Under the pieces are notes generated by a model. That model searched no databases. It was not told where the DNA came from and saw only the letters and a program-made list of their open reading frames with translations. Positions 1-7,391 of a stretch of 64,000 bases of DNA are shown here, piece after piece. Position numbers and translations under genes: made by a program. How positions within the stretch are numbered: the first letter of the stretch is position 1; each line of letters begins with the position of its first letter. This DNA is from Tsukamurella sp. TY48 (GTDB lineage: Bacteria > Actinomycetota > Actinomycetes > Mycobacteriales > Mycobacteriaceae): positions 2,976,001-3,040,000 of the forward strand of contig NZ_BPMV01000001.1 in NCBI RefSeq assembly GCF_019656655.1, written 5' to 3'.

Positions 1-1017
1 ACCTACGTGTGGACGCCCGCCCAGCTGGTCGAGGTGCTCGGCGAGGACGACGGTGATTGGGCGGCAGACACATTCGCGGTCACCGAGCGTGGCACCTTCG
101 AGCAGCCGGGCGAGCGCAGCGACGGGGAGAGTGGCGGCACCTCCACGCTGCAACTGCGGGGCGAGCCTGATCCTGCGCGGCTCGCCGATGTCCGGCGAAA
201 GCTGTTCGCGGCACGGCTGACCCGCCCGCAGCCCGCCCGCGACGACAAGATCGTCACGGTGTGGAACGGCCTGGCGATCACCGCGCTGGCCGAGGCCGGC
301 CGGGTCGATGCGGCGGCCGCTTGCGCCCGCTACCTCCTCGAGAAGCACTGGGACGGAACGGTCCTGCGTCGCAGCTCGCTCGGCGGCGAGGTCGGGGAGG
401 CGCTGGGCATGCTGGAGGACTACGCAGCCCTGGTCACCGGTCTGCTGGCTCTGCGGCAGCGCACCGGCGACGAGGCCTGGGCGGATGCCGCTACGGCGAT
501 CCTGGACGCCGCCGTCGACCGCTTCGCCGACCCCGAGGCCGCGGGTGGCTGGTACGACGCACCGTCGGACGGCGAAGCCCTGCTGACCCGCCCGCGCGAT
601 CCCGCGGACGGGGCGACACCGTCGGGCGCGAGCCTGATGGCCGAGGCGCTCACCTACGCCGAGGCGCTGCTGGGGGAGCGGTACGCGAGCCTCGCCGCCG
701 CCACCCGCGCCCGGTCGGGCGAGCTGATCCGTCGCGTGCCGCGCGGAGCCGGGCATCACCTGGCCGTGGCGGAGCAGGCCGCGGCGGGCCTGCAGATCGC
801 CGTGGCCGACGGTGCCGGCGCCGCGGCGCTCGCCGCCGAGGCCCGGAGGCTGGCTCCCGGAGGCGCGGTAGTCGTTGCCGGACCTAAAGATTCGCATCCG
901 CTGCTGGAGGGGCGAGGCCCGGTCGACGGCCGCGCCGCCGCCTACGTGTGCCGGGGGACGGTCTGCTCCCTGCCGGTCACCGACGGTGAGACCCTCGCCA
1001 CAGAGCTGTCGGCTTAG
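1..1017 (+). CDS. DUF255/YyaL-like thioredoxin-domain protein, 5' end missing
   Basis: This is the C-terminal portion, about 338 residues, of a large cytoplasmic YyaL/SPATA20 (DUF255) family protein. The frame is open to the left edge, so the N-terminal thioredoxin-like domain lies outside the window. What remains starts at a YVWTPAQL segment, followed by LGEDDGDW, which in this family comes after the thioredoxin part. It then runs through the helical, six-hairpin-glycosidase-like region (VTVWNGLAITALAEA near residue 85, AGGWYDAPSDGEALLTRP near residue 180). The C-terminus contains CRGTVCSLP, the usual family ending. The molecular function of the family is not settled, and I infer no pathway from the neighbours. 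The TAG stop lies only 26 bases before the aro leader peptide. Confidence 0.85.
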   Translation, partial: TYVWTPAQLVEVLGEDDGDWAADTFAVTERGTFEQPGERSDGESGGTSTLQLRGEPDPARLADVRRKLFAARLTRPQPARDDKIVTVWNGLAITALAEAGRVDAAAACARYLLEKHWDGTVLRRSSLGGEVGEALGMLEDYAALVTGLLALRQRTGDEAWADAATAILDAAVDRFADPEAAGGWYDAPSDGEALLTRPRDPADGATPSGASLMAEALTYAEALLGERYASLAAATRARSGELIRRVPRGAGHHLAVAEQAAAGLQIAVADGAGAAALAAEARRLAPGGAVVVAGPKDSHPLLEGRGPVDGRAAAYVCRGTVCSLPVTDGETLATELSA

Positions 1018-1024
1018 GGTGTGC

Positions 1025-1030
1025 TATCTT
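1025..1030 (+). promoter_or_regulatory. Putative -10 box of the aro leader transcript
   Basis: TATCTT ends seven bases before GTG 1038, which is in frame with the leader peptide. This fits the leaderless spacing seen elsewhere in the window. No good -35 box was seen. Confidence 0.4.
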
Positions 1031-1043
1031 CCTTGATGTGGGT

Positions 1044-1118
1044 ATGAACGCGCACATGTATTGGCGCTTTACCGAGGCTCCGGGTGGAGCCGGCGGTGAA
1101 GCGCGCATGCGCGGATAA
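1044..1118 (+). CDS. Leader peptide with consecutive aromatic codons ahead of DAHP synthase
   Basis: A 24-codon reading frame starts at ATG 1044; an in-frame GTG at 1038 would add two codons and suits a leaderless start. Codons 5-9 read Met-Tyr-Trp-Arg-Phe (1056-1070), so all three aromatic amino acids that end the shikimate pathway sit almost side by side. It stops at TAA 1116-1118, followed by an intrinsic terminator and then the DAHP synthase gene. Leader peptides rich in the pathway's end-product codons are the hallmark of ribosome-mediated attenuation, and leader peptides ahead of DAHP synthase genes are known in actinobacteria. The peptide itself probably has no other role. There is no clear Shine-Dalgarno sequence, which again points to a leaderless start. 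Confidence 0.75.
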   Translation: MNAHMYWRFTEAPGGAGGEARMRG

Positions 1119-1144
1119 CTTCAGCCGCACACACACCCGGAGCC
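1064..1144 (+). promoter_or_regulatory. Attenuator: mutually exclusive RNA pairings of the aro leader
   Basis: GCGCTTTACC (1064-1073), which contains the last control codons, can pair with GGTGAAGCGC (1095-1104) over ten positions with one G-U pair. GGCTCC (1076-1081) can pair with GGAGCC (1086-1091) as an inner hairpin. Alternatively GGCTCCGGG (1076-1084) is perfectly complementary to CCCGGAGCC (1136-1144), next to the terminator. A ribosome stalled on the Tyr/Trp/Phe codons would disturb the first set and favour the second. That switch is my inference; I could not identify a pairing that directly breaks the terminator stem. Confidence 0.6.
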
Positions 1145-1146
1145 GA

Positions 1147-1171
1147 GGCAGCGAGCGATCGCTGCCTTTTT
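1147..1171 (+). terminator. Intrinsic terminator of the aro attenuator
   Basis: GGCAGCGA (1147-1154) and TCGCTGCC (1159-1166) form a perfect 8-bp stem with a GCGA loop, followed directly by five T. It lies between the leader peptide and the DAHP synthase gene, where an attenuator terminator belongs. It is the cleanest Rho-independent terminator seen in the window. Confidence 0.85.
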
Positions 1172-1223
1172 CGTAGGCACCGGGGGAATTCGTCTGGTGC
1201 CGCAGTACACCAGGAAGGTTGAC

Positions 1224-2285
1224 ATGACCATCGAGCTCGAGAGTCCGGCGTCCACATCGAATCGCCGGGTCACCGCGTTCCACGCGATTCCCTCGCCCGC
1301 AGCGTTGCAGGGCGAACTGCCGCTGGCCCCGCGCCTCGCCGCGCAGGTGGAGGCCGACCGTGCCGCGATCGCCGACGTGATCGCCGGCCGCGACCGCCGC
1401 CTGCTGGTGGTGGTGGGGCCGTGCTCCGTTCACGATCCCGAGGCCGCCCTCGACTACGCGCGCCGGCTCAAGCCGATCGCCGACGAACTCGCCGGCGAAC
1501 TGCTGATCGTGATGCGCGTGTACTTCGAGAAGCCGCGCACCACCGTGGGCTGGAAGGGCCTGATCAACGACCCCGGGATGGACGAGTCCTACGACGTTCC
1601 GCGCGGCCTGCGCACCGCCCGGCAGCTGCTCCTGGACATCCTGGAGATCGGCCTGCCGGTGGGCTGTGAGTTCCTCGAACCCACCAGCCCGCAGTACATC
1701 GCCGACACCGTGGCTTGGGGTGCGATCGGTGCCCGCACCACCGAATCGCAGGTGCACCGCCAGCTGGCCTCGGGCCTGTCGATGCCGATCGGTTTCAAGA
1801 ACGCCACCGACGGCAACGTCCAGGTCGCGATCGACGGCGTGGGTGCCGCCGCGGCCCGCCACGTCTTCTTCGGCACCGACGACGACGGCACCGCCGCCAT
1901 CGTGGAGACCGCGGGGAACGACAACTGCCACATCATCCTTCGTGGCGGGCGCATGGGCCCCAACTTCGACACCGATTCGGTGAGCACGGCCGTCGCGGCG
2001 CTGCAGAAGGCGGGCATCGCACCGTCGCTCATGGTGGACGCCTCGCACGCCAACTCCGGCAAGGACCACGTCCGTCAGGCCGAGGTGGCGCGCGAGATCG
2101 CCGCCCGGATCGCGGCGGGGGAGACGGGGATCTCCGGCATCATGCTGGAGTCCTTCCTCGTCGCCGGTGCGCAGCAGCCCGGTCCAGGGCCGCTGGTCTA
2201 CGGGCAATCGGTGACCGACAAGTGCATGGACTTCGCCACGAGCGATTCGGTCCTGCACGATCTCGCGGCGGCGGTGGCGCAGTAG
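1224..2285 (+). CDS. aroG: 3-deoxy-7-phosphoheptulonate (DAHP) synthase, class I
   Basis: It condenses phosphoenolpyruvate and erythrose 4-phosphate, the first step of the shikimate pathway to Phe, Tyr and Trp, in the cytoplasm. The 353-residue protein has the class I (E. coli AroFGH-type) signatures: GPCSVHDP (about residue 63), RVYFEKPRTTVGWKGLINDP (about 95-114), AIGARTTESQVHR (about 171-183), GFKNATDG (about 191) and VDASHANSGKD (about 271-281). Mycobacterium tuberculosis instead carries the class II enzyme, so the class here argues against Mycobacterium. ATG 1224 is preceded by AGGAAGG at 1212-1218; longer in-frame starts have no ribosome site. The leader peptide and terminator immediately upstream predict control by the supply of charged aromatic tRNAs, in addition to any feedback inhibition. 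Confidence 0.95.
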   Translation: MTIELESPASTSNRRVTAFHAIPSPAALQGELPLAPRLAAQVEADRAAIADVIAGRDRRLLVVVGPCSVHDPEAALDYARRLKPIADELAGELLIVMRVYFEKPRTTVGWKGLINDPGMDESYDVPRGLRTARQLLLDILEIGLPVGCEFLEPTSPQYIADTVAWGAIGARTTESQVHRQLASGLSMPIGFKNATDGNVQVAIDGVGAAAARHVFFGTDDDGTAAIVETAGNDNCHIILRGGRMGPNFDTDSVSTAVAALQKAGIAPSLMVDASHANSGKDHVRQAEVAREIAARIAAGETGISGIMLESFLVAGAQQPGPGPLVYGQSVTDKCMDFATSDSVLHDLAAAVAQ

Positions 2286-2294
2286 ATTCTGCGC

Positions 2295-2837
2295 ATGGCG
2301 ATCACACCGGACACCAAGGACTGGACCTGGGTCATGGAGCGGGCGTGCCCCGAGTGCGGGTACGACCCCGACTCGGTGCGCCGCACCGACGTCGGTGATC
2401 GCATCGCGCGGTCGGCGGCGGGCTGGGAGGCCGTGCTCGCCCGGCCCGGCGTCGCGGTCCGGCCAGACGAGCGCACCTGGTCGCCGTTGGAGTACGGCTG
2501 CCACATCCGGGATGTGCACCGCATCATGCGATCCCGGCTCGCGCTGATGCTGTCCTACGACGAGGCCGTGGCAGACGGTGCGCGGTTCGCGAACTGGGAC
2601 CAGGACGCCACCGCGGACGAGGACGACTACACCGCGCAGGACCCGGCGGTGGTGGCCCGTGAACTCGCGGCCGCCGCCGCCGATTTCGCCGACGCCTACC
2701 GGGCCGTCGGCGAGGATCAGTGGGAACGACGGGGGCTGCGCAGCAACGGTTCCGCCTTCACCGTGGACTCGTTCGCGCGCTACGCACTGCACGATCTGGA
2801 GCATCATCGGGTGGACGTGGGGCTGGCACGCGGCTGA
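2295..2837 (+). CDS. DinB/YfiT-like four-helix protein
   Basis: A 180-residue cytoplasmic protein of the DinB-like superfamily, related to mycothiol-dependent maleylpyruvate isomerase folds. Visible are an N-terminal CPECGYD motif (about residues 15-21) found in one actinobacterial subgroup, a PDERTWSPLEYGCHIRDVHRIM helix carrying a conserved His, and the closing helix ALHDLEHHRVDVG with two adjacent His. The His positions resemble the metal triad of DinB-like enzymes. A thiol-dependent transferase or metal-binding role is possible, but no substrate can be named. It starts ten bases after the DAHP synthase stop and may share its transcript. Its last 80 bases overlap the 3' end of the opposite-strand DMT transporter gene. 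Confidence 0.75.
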   Translation: MAITPDTKDWTWVMERACPECGYDPDSVRRTDVGDRIARSAAGWEAVLARPGVAVRPDERTWSPLEYGCHIRDVHRIMRSRLALMLSYDEAVADGARFANWDQDATADEDDYTAQDPAVVARELAAAAADFADAYRAVGEDQWERRGLRSNGSAFTVDSFARYALHDLEHHRVDVGLARG

Positions 2838-3684
2838 GCACGATCCCGGCGATCACCACCAACCCGCCCACCGGCTGATTCCAGGTCAACCGCTCACCGA
2901 GCACGGCCACGCCCAACAGCACGCCCACCACCGGCGTCAGATAGGTCACCGAGGATCCGGCGGCGGCGCCCCAGGCGGCCACGATGTTCGTGTTCCACAG
3001 GTACGCCAGCCCGGTCCCGAAGACCCCGAGGGCCACCATCGCGGCCACCACCCGCGGCGAGGCGACGGCCTGATGACGATCCCCCAGCAGGATCCAGCCG
3101 TCGATCAGCACCGCCCCGATCGCCACCTGGTACAGCGCGACCGACGGCGCCGGAAGGCCGAGCGGGGTCACGAACCTGCGCAGGTACACGAACGCGACCC
3201 CGTAGCTCGCCGTGGCCGCCAGGCAGGCCAGTTGTCCCGCGATCGATCCCGCCGCCCCGAGCTGCCACGGCGCCAGCACCACCAACACCCCGGCGAAGCC
3301 GATCGCCATTCCCCGCAGCTGATTCCGGCTCGGACGCTCCGATCGCAGCGCGACCAGCGTGACCGCCACCGTCATCAGCGGCGTCGTCGAATTGATGATG
3401 CTCGCCACCGCCGAATCGATCCGCTGCTCCGCCCACGCGAACAGTGTGAAGGGCAGCACGCACAGCAACACCGCGACCACGGCGATGTGCGCCACCGCCC
3501 GCCGCTCCCGGATCAGCGGAGCCCGCAGCACCGCCGCGGTCACCGCCAGGGTGAGCGCCCCGATCGTCAACCGGGCCGCCGTCACCTGCGCCGGGGACAG
3601 GCCAGCGAGCCCCTCCTTGATGAACAGGAAACTGGACCCCCAGGCCAGGGCCAGGGCGGTGAACTGCAGCGGAATCGAGCGCAT
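2758..3684 (-). CDS. EamA/DMT-superfamily exporter (RhaT/YdcZ-like)
   Basis: A 308-residue inner-membrane protein made of two EamA repeats, about ten predicted hydrophobic segments, beginning with FTALALAWGSSFLFIKEGLAGLSP, a typical EamA opening. The second repeat runs from about residue 150 (QLACLAATASYGVAFVYLRR) and ends at GGLVVIAGIVLSR. Members export amino acids, purines or other small metabolites; the substrate is not predictable here. I chose ATG 3684 because the protein then begins right before the first membrane helix. A longer frame upstream would be proline/arginine-rich and would approach the SDR gene. The charged tail after the last helix lies in the 80-base antisense overlap with the DinB-like gene. 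Confidence 0.85.
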   Translation of the reverse strand: MRSIPLQFTALALAWGSSFLFIKEGLAGLSPAQVTAARLTIGALTLAVTAAVLRAPLIRERRAVAHIAVVAVLLCVLPFTLFAWAEQRIDSAVASIINSTTPLMTVAVTLVALRSERPSRNQLRGMAIGFAGVLVVLAPWQLGAAGSIAGQLACLAATASYGVAFVYLRRFVTPLGLPAPSVALYQVAIGAVLIDGWILLGDRHQAVASPRVVAAMVALGVFGTGLAYLWNTNIVAAWGAAAGSSVTYLTPVVGVLLGVAVLGERLTWNQPVGGLVVIAGIVLSRVPAPRPPDDAPDRAVRSARTSPR

Positions 3685-3810
3685 GGTCCCAGTCCACCGC
3701 GGCACCGGCCCGCGTGCTGGCGGGAATCGGTCGCGGGGCTTCGGCCCGGCGGCAGCGCGCATCGGCGCGATACGGTGACACCGCACCGCCCGCCGAGCCG
3801 AGGAGTACCC

Positions 3811-4566
3811 GTGAGTGAAGTCGCCGTCGTCACCGGAGCGAGCAGCGGAATCGGGGCCGCCACCGCGCGGCACCTGGTGCGGGCGGGATTCGACGTGGTG
3901 ATCGGCGCCCGCCGCGTCGAGCGCCTGGAGGACCTCAAGCGGCAGCTCGAGGCCGAGTTCCCCGAGCGGATCGTCACCGCGCTGCCGCTCGATGTGACCG
4001 ATGTCGACTCGGTGCAGGCCTTCACCGACGCCATCCCCGCCGTCGACGTCCTGGTCAACAACGCGGGCGGCGCCATCGGCACCGAGACCATCGACGCCGC
4101 GAAGGAGGAGGACTGGCTGCGCATGTACGACATCAACGTGCTGTCGATCCTGCGTGTCACCCAGCGGCTGCTGCCCACGCTGCGGCAGTCACCGTCGGCC
4201 AGCGTGGTGACCATCGGCTCCATCGCCGCCCACGAGGCTTACGCCACCGGCGCCGGCTACAACGCCGCGAAGTTCGGCGCCCGCGCCGTGACCCGCGCCC
4301 TGCGCCTCGAACTCAAGGGGGAGCCGATCCGCGTGATCGAGATCGACCCGGGCCTGGTGGAGACCGAGTTCTCCGTCGTCCGGCTGCGCGGCGATGTGGA
4401 CGGTGCCGCCAAGGTCTACGAGGGCGTGGACAACCTGCACGCCGACGACATCGCCGACGCCGTCACCTGGGCCGTGACTCGTCCGCCGCACGTGAACATC
4501 GACAACATCACGATCCTGGCCCGCGATCAGGTGAGCGCGCGCGAGGTGCACCGGCGCACCGTCTGA
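3811..4566 (+). CDS. SDR-family NAD(P)-dependent oxidoreductase (YdfG-like)
   Basis: A 251-residue classical short-chain dehydrogenase/reductase. It has the nucleotide-binding TGASSGIG motif (residues 8-15), the NNAGG motif (about 90), catalytic Ser in GSIAAHEAYATGAG, and the YNAAK Tyr-Lys pair. The remainder, IDPGLVETEFSVVR, resembles YdfG-type enzymes that act on serine/3-hydroxy acids or dicarbonyls. The substrate is not assignable from sequence. GTG 3811 follows AGGAG at 3801-3805. It is transcribed away from the DMT exporter and shares no clear operon with the following ABC genes, which start 64 bases later. Confidence 0.9.
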   Translation: MSEVAVVTGASSGIGAATARHLVRAGFDVVIGARRVERLEDLKRQLEAEFPERIVTALPLDVTDVDSVQAFTDAIPAVDVLVNNAGGAIGTETIDAAKEEDWLRMYDINVLSILRVTQRLLPTLRQSPSASVVTIGSIAAHEAYATGAGYNAAKFGARAVTRALRLELKGEPIRVIEIDPGLVETEFSVVRLRGDVDGAAKVYEGVDNLHADDIADAVTWAVTRPPHVNIDNITILARDQVSAREVHRRTV

Positions 4567-4630
4567 CGAAAAACCCACTCCGATCGAAACCCTGTACCAG
4601 CATGGTGAGATCTGGAAAGGTCACGTCACC

Positions 4631-5530
4631 GTGCCGCCCGACGAGGGCCGGCCGGACGAGAGGACGTTCATGGCTGGAGAGCCCCCGCTCCTGCGGGTGA
4701 AGAACGCCGTGATCGAACCCCTCCCGGAGGCGGTCCGCTCGTGGCTCGTGCGCATCACCGCGCTCATCGCCTTCCTGGCGGTGTGGTGGCTGATCAGCGG
4801 GCTGCACCTGATCGACGAGAAGTTCCTGCCCACCCCGGCCTCCGTGTGGCAGGCCGCGGTGCGGGCCAGCACCTGGCACCAGGTGGCGCCCGGTGTCCCG
4901 CGCGAGGTGCTCGGCGAGCAGAACTACTTCCTCTGGGAGCACCTGGTGGCCAGCCTCCAGCGGATCTTCGCCGGAGTGGGCGCCGCGATCATCCTGGGAC
5001 CGCTGCTGGGCTTCGCCATGGGAACCTCGAAGACCATCAACACGATCATCGAGCCCTACCTGAACTTCCTGCGCGCGCTGCCGCCGCTCGGCTACATCGG
5101 CCTGCTCATCGTGTGGTTCGGCATCGGCGACACCAGCAAGATCTGGCTGCTCTTCCTCGCCGCCTTCCCGGCCATCGCCATCTCCACCGTGAACGGCGTG
5201 CAGGGCGTGAGCCAGGACCAGATCAACGCCGCCCGCGCCCTCGGCGCGAACCGGCTGCAGACCATCCGCGGCGTGATCGTCCCGGCCACCCTGCCCGAGG
5301 TCATCAACGGCATCCGCATCGCCGTGGGCTTCGCCTGGACCACCGTGGTCGCGGCCGAACTCAACAACGGCATCCCCGGCATCGGCGGCCTCGCCTACCT
5401 CGCCGGGCAGCAGCTCAACACCCCGCTCACCATCGCCTGCATCATCGTGATCGGTGTGACCGCGCTGCTGCTGGATTCGCTGATCAAGTGGATCGGCCTG
5501 CTGGCCGTTCCGTGGAAGGGGAAGGCATGA
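4631..5530 (+). CDS. ABC transporter permease, sulfonate/taurine/nitrate type
   Basis: A 299-residue inner-membrane permease of the SsuC/TauC family. The N-terminal cytoplasmic stretch is followed by RITALIAFLAVWWLISGL (helix 1). A periplasmic segment comes next, then the binding-protein-dependent transport domain from about residue 100, including the EAA-type loop AARALGANRLQTIRGVIVPATLPEVINGIRIAVG. GTG 4631 has GGAAAGG ten bases upstream; ATG 4670 with GAGAGGA is an equally reasonable start and gives a 286-residue protein. Its TGA overlaps the ATG of the binding-protein gene, so permease, binding protein and ATPase form a translationally coupled importer operon. Confidence 0.93.
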   Translation: MPPDEGRPDERTFMAGEPPLLRVKNAVIEPLPEAVRSWLVRITALIAFLAVWWLISGLHLIDEKFLPTPASVWQAAVRASTWHQVAPGVPREVLGEQNYFLWEHLVASLQRIFAGVGAAIILGPLLGFAMGTSKTINTIIEPYLNFLRALPPLGYIGLLIVWFGIGDTSKIWLLFLAAFPAIAISTVNGVQGVSQDQINAARALGANRLQTIRGVIVPATLPEVINGIRIAVGFAWTTVVAAELNNGIPGIGGLAYLAGQQLNTPLTIACIIVIGVTALLLDSLIKWIGLLAVPWKGKA

Positions 5531-6567
5531 ACCGCCTGACCGCCCTCAAGGCGGCTGCCCTCGTCGGCGTGGGGCTCACGCTGTCCGGCTGCATCGTCGA
5601 GTCCGGCCGCGCCGAGCAGTCCCGCTCGATCGGTGGCGCCACCCCGTGCCCCGTGGCGGTGGACCCGTCGGTGACCGGCACCGTCCGGATCGGCTGGCAG
5701 GAGATCCCCAACGGCGATCTCATCGTCAAGGACACCGGCCTGCTGAACACCTGCCTGCCCAACGTGAAGACGGTGTGGAGCAAGTTCTCCTCGGGCGGCG
5801 ACGTGATCCAGGCCTTCGGCGCCAACTCGCTCGACATCGGGTTGCTCGGCAGCGCGCCCGCCGCGAAGGCCCTGAGCGCCCCGCTCAACATCGACATGAA
5901 GGTGATCTGGATCCAGGACCGGATCGGCGCCGCCGAATCGCTCGTGGCCAAGGATCCCGCGCTGAAGACCGTGGCCGACCTCAAGGGCAAGCGGATCGCC
6001 GTGCCCTTCGCCTCGACCGCGCACTACAGCCTGCTGACCGCGCTGGACAAGGCCGGCGTCACGGACGCCCAGGTGATCAACCTGGCCCCCGACGCCATCC
6101 GCGGCGCCTGGAACGGCGGCCAGATCGACGCCACGTACATCTGGGAGCCCACGCTCAGCCAGCTCAAGGGCAGTCCGCTCACCGACAGCGCGAAGGTCGC
6201 CGAGCAGGGCGCTCCCACCTTCGACCTGGAGGGCGCACGCGCCGACTTCGTGCAGAACAACGCGGCCTTCCTCAAGGTGTGGAGCGCCGCGCAGGGGTGG
6301 GCCGCGAACCTGCTCAACACCGATCCGAACAAGGCCGCCGAGCACATCGCCGGCCAGCTCGGCGTACCGCTGGAGCAGGTGCTCACCCAGGTCAAGGGGT
6401 ACGCCTACTTCGATAAGGCGACGCAGGCCGGACCCGACTACCTGGGCGGACAGCTGGGCGCCGATATCCGCAGAACCGCGGAATTCCTGCTGCAGCAGGG
6501 ACAGGTGCAGGGCGTCGGCTCGGCGCAGCACTACACCGACGGCGTGTACGGAGAGGCAGCGAAGTGA
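5527..6567 (+). CDS. ABC transporter substrate-binding lipoprotein, taurine/sulfonate type
   Basis: A 346-residue lipoprotein. The signal peptide ends in LSGC (Cys 20), so the mature protein is anchored on the outer face of the membrane. It belongs to the TauA/SsuA-like NMT1 group of periplasmic-binding folds, with GTVRIGWQEIPNGDL near the mature N-terminus and LDIGLLGSAPAAKALSAPLN around residue 105. SLVAKDPALKTVADLKGKRIAVP (about 138-160) is the usual strand-loop of such proteins. The ligand is probably a sulfonate such as taurine or an alkanesulfonate, but that rests on family resemblance. ATG 5527 overlaps the permease stop by four bases, and the stop overlaps the ATPase GTG. Confidence 0.92.
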   Translation: MNRLTALKAAALVGVGLTLSGCIVESGRAEQSRSIGGATPCPVAVDPSVTGTVRIGWQEIPNGDLIVKDTGLLNTCLPNVKTVWSKFSSGGDVIQAFGANSLDIGLLGSAPAAKALSAPLNIDMKVIWIQDRIGAAESLVAKDPALKTVADLKGKRIAVPFASTAHYSLLTALDKAGVTDAQVINLAPDAIRGAWNGGQIDATYIWEPTLSQLKGSPLTDSAKVAEQGAPTFDLEGARADFVQNNAAFLKVWSAAQGWAANLLNTDPNKAAEHIAGQLGVPLEQVLTQVKGYAYFDKATQAGPDYLGGQLGADIRRTAEFLLQQGQVQGVGSAQHYTDGVYGEAAK

Positions 6568-7349
6568 GCGAGACCGAACGCGTCGAACTGACCGGCGTCG
6601 GCAAGACCTATGACACCGCCAGCGGCCAGACCGTGGCCCTGCAACCGACCGACCTGACCATCGAGCCGGGCGAATTCGTCTCCATCGTCGGACCGTCGGG
6701 CTGCGGCAAGACCACCCTGCTGCGGCTCATCGCCGGATTCGAGGACCCCACCGAGGGCGTCGTCGAGGTGGGCGGGTCGAAGGTGACCGCACCGTCGGCC
6801 GACCGTGGCGTGGTCTTCCAGGCCCCCACCCTGTACCCCTGGCTGACGGTGCGCGGCAACGTCGAGTTCGGGCCCAAGGTGAGCGGAGTGGGCAAGACCG
6901 AGCGCCGTGAACAGGCACAGCGGCTGTTGGACCTGGTGGGGCTCGGCGACTTCGGCGACAAGCGGCCCTACGAGCTGTCCGGCGGTATGCAGCAGCGCGC
7001 ACAGATCGCGCGGGTGCTGGTCAACGATCCGGCGATCGTGCTCATGGACGAGCCCTACGGCGCGCTCGACGCCCTGACGCGTGAGCGGCTCCAGGTGGAC
7101 CTGCTGAAGATCTGGCGCAACGCCGGCAAGACCATCGTCTTCATCACCCACTCGGTCGAGGAGGCGGTGTTCCTGAGCACCCGCGTGCTGGTGATGAGCG
7201 CGCGTCCCGGGCGCGTGGTGATCGACCGGAAGGTGGAACTGCCGGGCGACGGGCCCGATGTGGTCCGCGACCCCGCGGTGACCGGTACGCCCGAATTCCA
7301 GGCGCTGCGCACGGAGCTGGCGGCGGCGATCTACGCCGCGCACGACTGA
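6564..7349 (+). CDS. ABC transporter ATP-binding protein, sulfonate/taurine type
   Basis: A 261-residue ATPase of the SsuB/TauB family that powers the importer encoded just upstream. Visible are Walker A GPSGCGKTT (about residues 40-48), the Q-loop with VVFQAPTLYPWLTV, the ABC signature LSGGMQQR, Walker B IVLMDEPYGALD and the switch His in FITHSVEEA. GTG 6564 overlaps the binding-protein stop by four bases, so translation is coupled. A weak hairpin at 7358-7373 may end the operon. Confidence 0.95.
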   Translation: MSETERVELTGVGKTYDTASGQTVALQPTDLTIEPGEFVSIVGPSGCGKTTLLRLIAGFEDPTEGVVEVGGSKVTAPSADRGVVFQAPTLYPWLTVRGNVEFGPKVSGVGKTERREQAQRLLDLVGLGDFGDKRPYELSGGMQQRAQIARVLVNDPAIVLMDEPYGALDALTRERLQVDLLKIWRNAGKTIVFITHSVEEAVFLSTRVLVMSARPGRVVIDRKVELPGDGPDVVRDPAVTGTPEFQALRTELAAAIYAAHD

Positions 7350-7357
7350 ACCACCCG

Positions 7358-7373
7358 GGAACCCACAGGTTCC
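7358..7373 (+). terminator. Small hairpin after the sulfonate ABC operon
   Basis: GGAACC and GGTTCC form a 6-bp stem with a CACA loop, nine bases after the ATPase stop. There is no T tract, and it sits just before the -10 box of the next gene, so termination is uncertain. Confidence 0.3.
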
Positions 7374-7378
7374 AGCGG

Positions 7379-7384
7379 TAGGGT
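7379..7384 (+). promoter_or_regulatory. Leaderless -10 box of the prenyltransferase gene
   Basis: TAGGGT lies seven bases before GTG 7392, the spacing expected if transcription begins at the start codon. Confidence 0.6.
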
Positions 7385-7391
7385 TGCTCCC

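Noticed and set aside
1014-2807. Long minus-strand open frame of about 600 codons opposite aroG and the DinB-like gene
   Set aside because: It is an antisense shadow caused by high GC at third codon positions. The plus-strand DAHP synthase is certain, and the minus frame has no family features.
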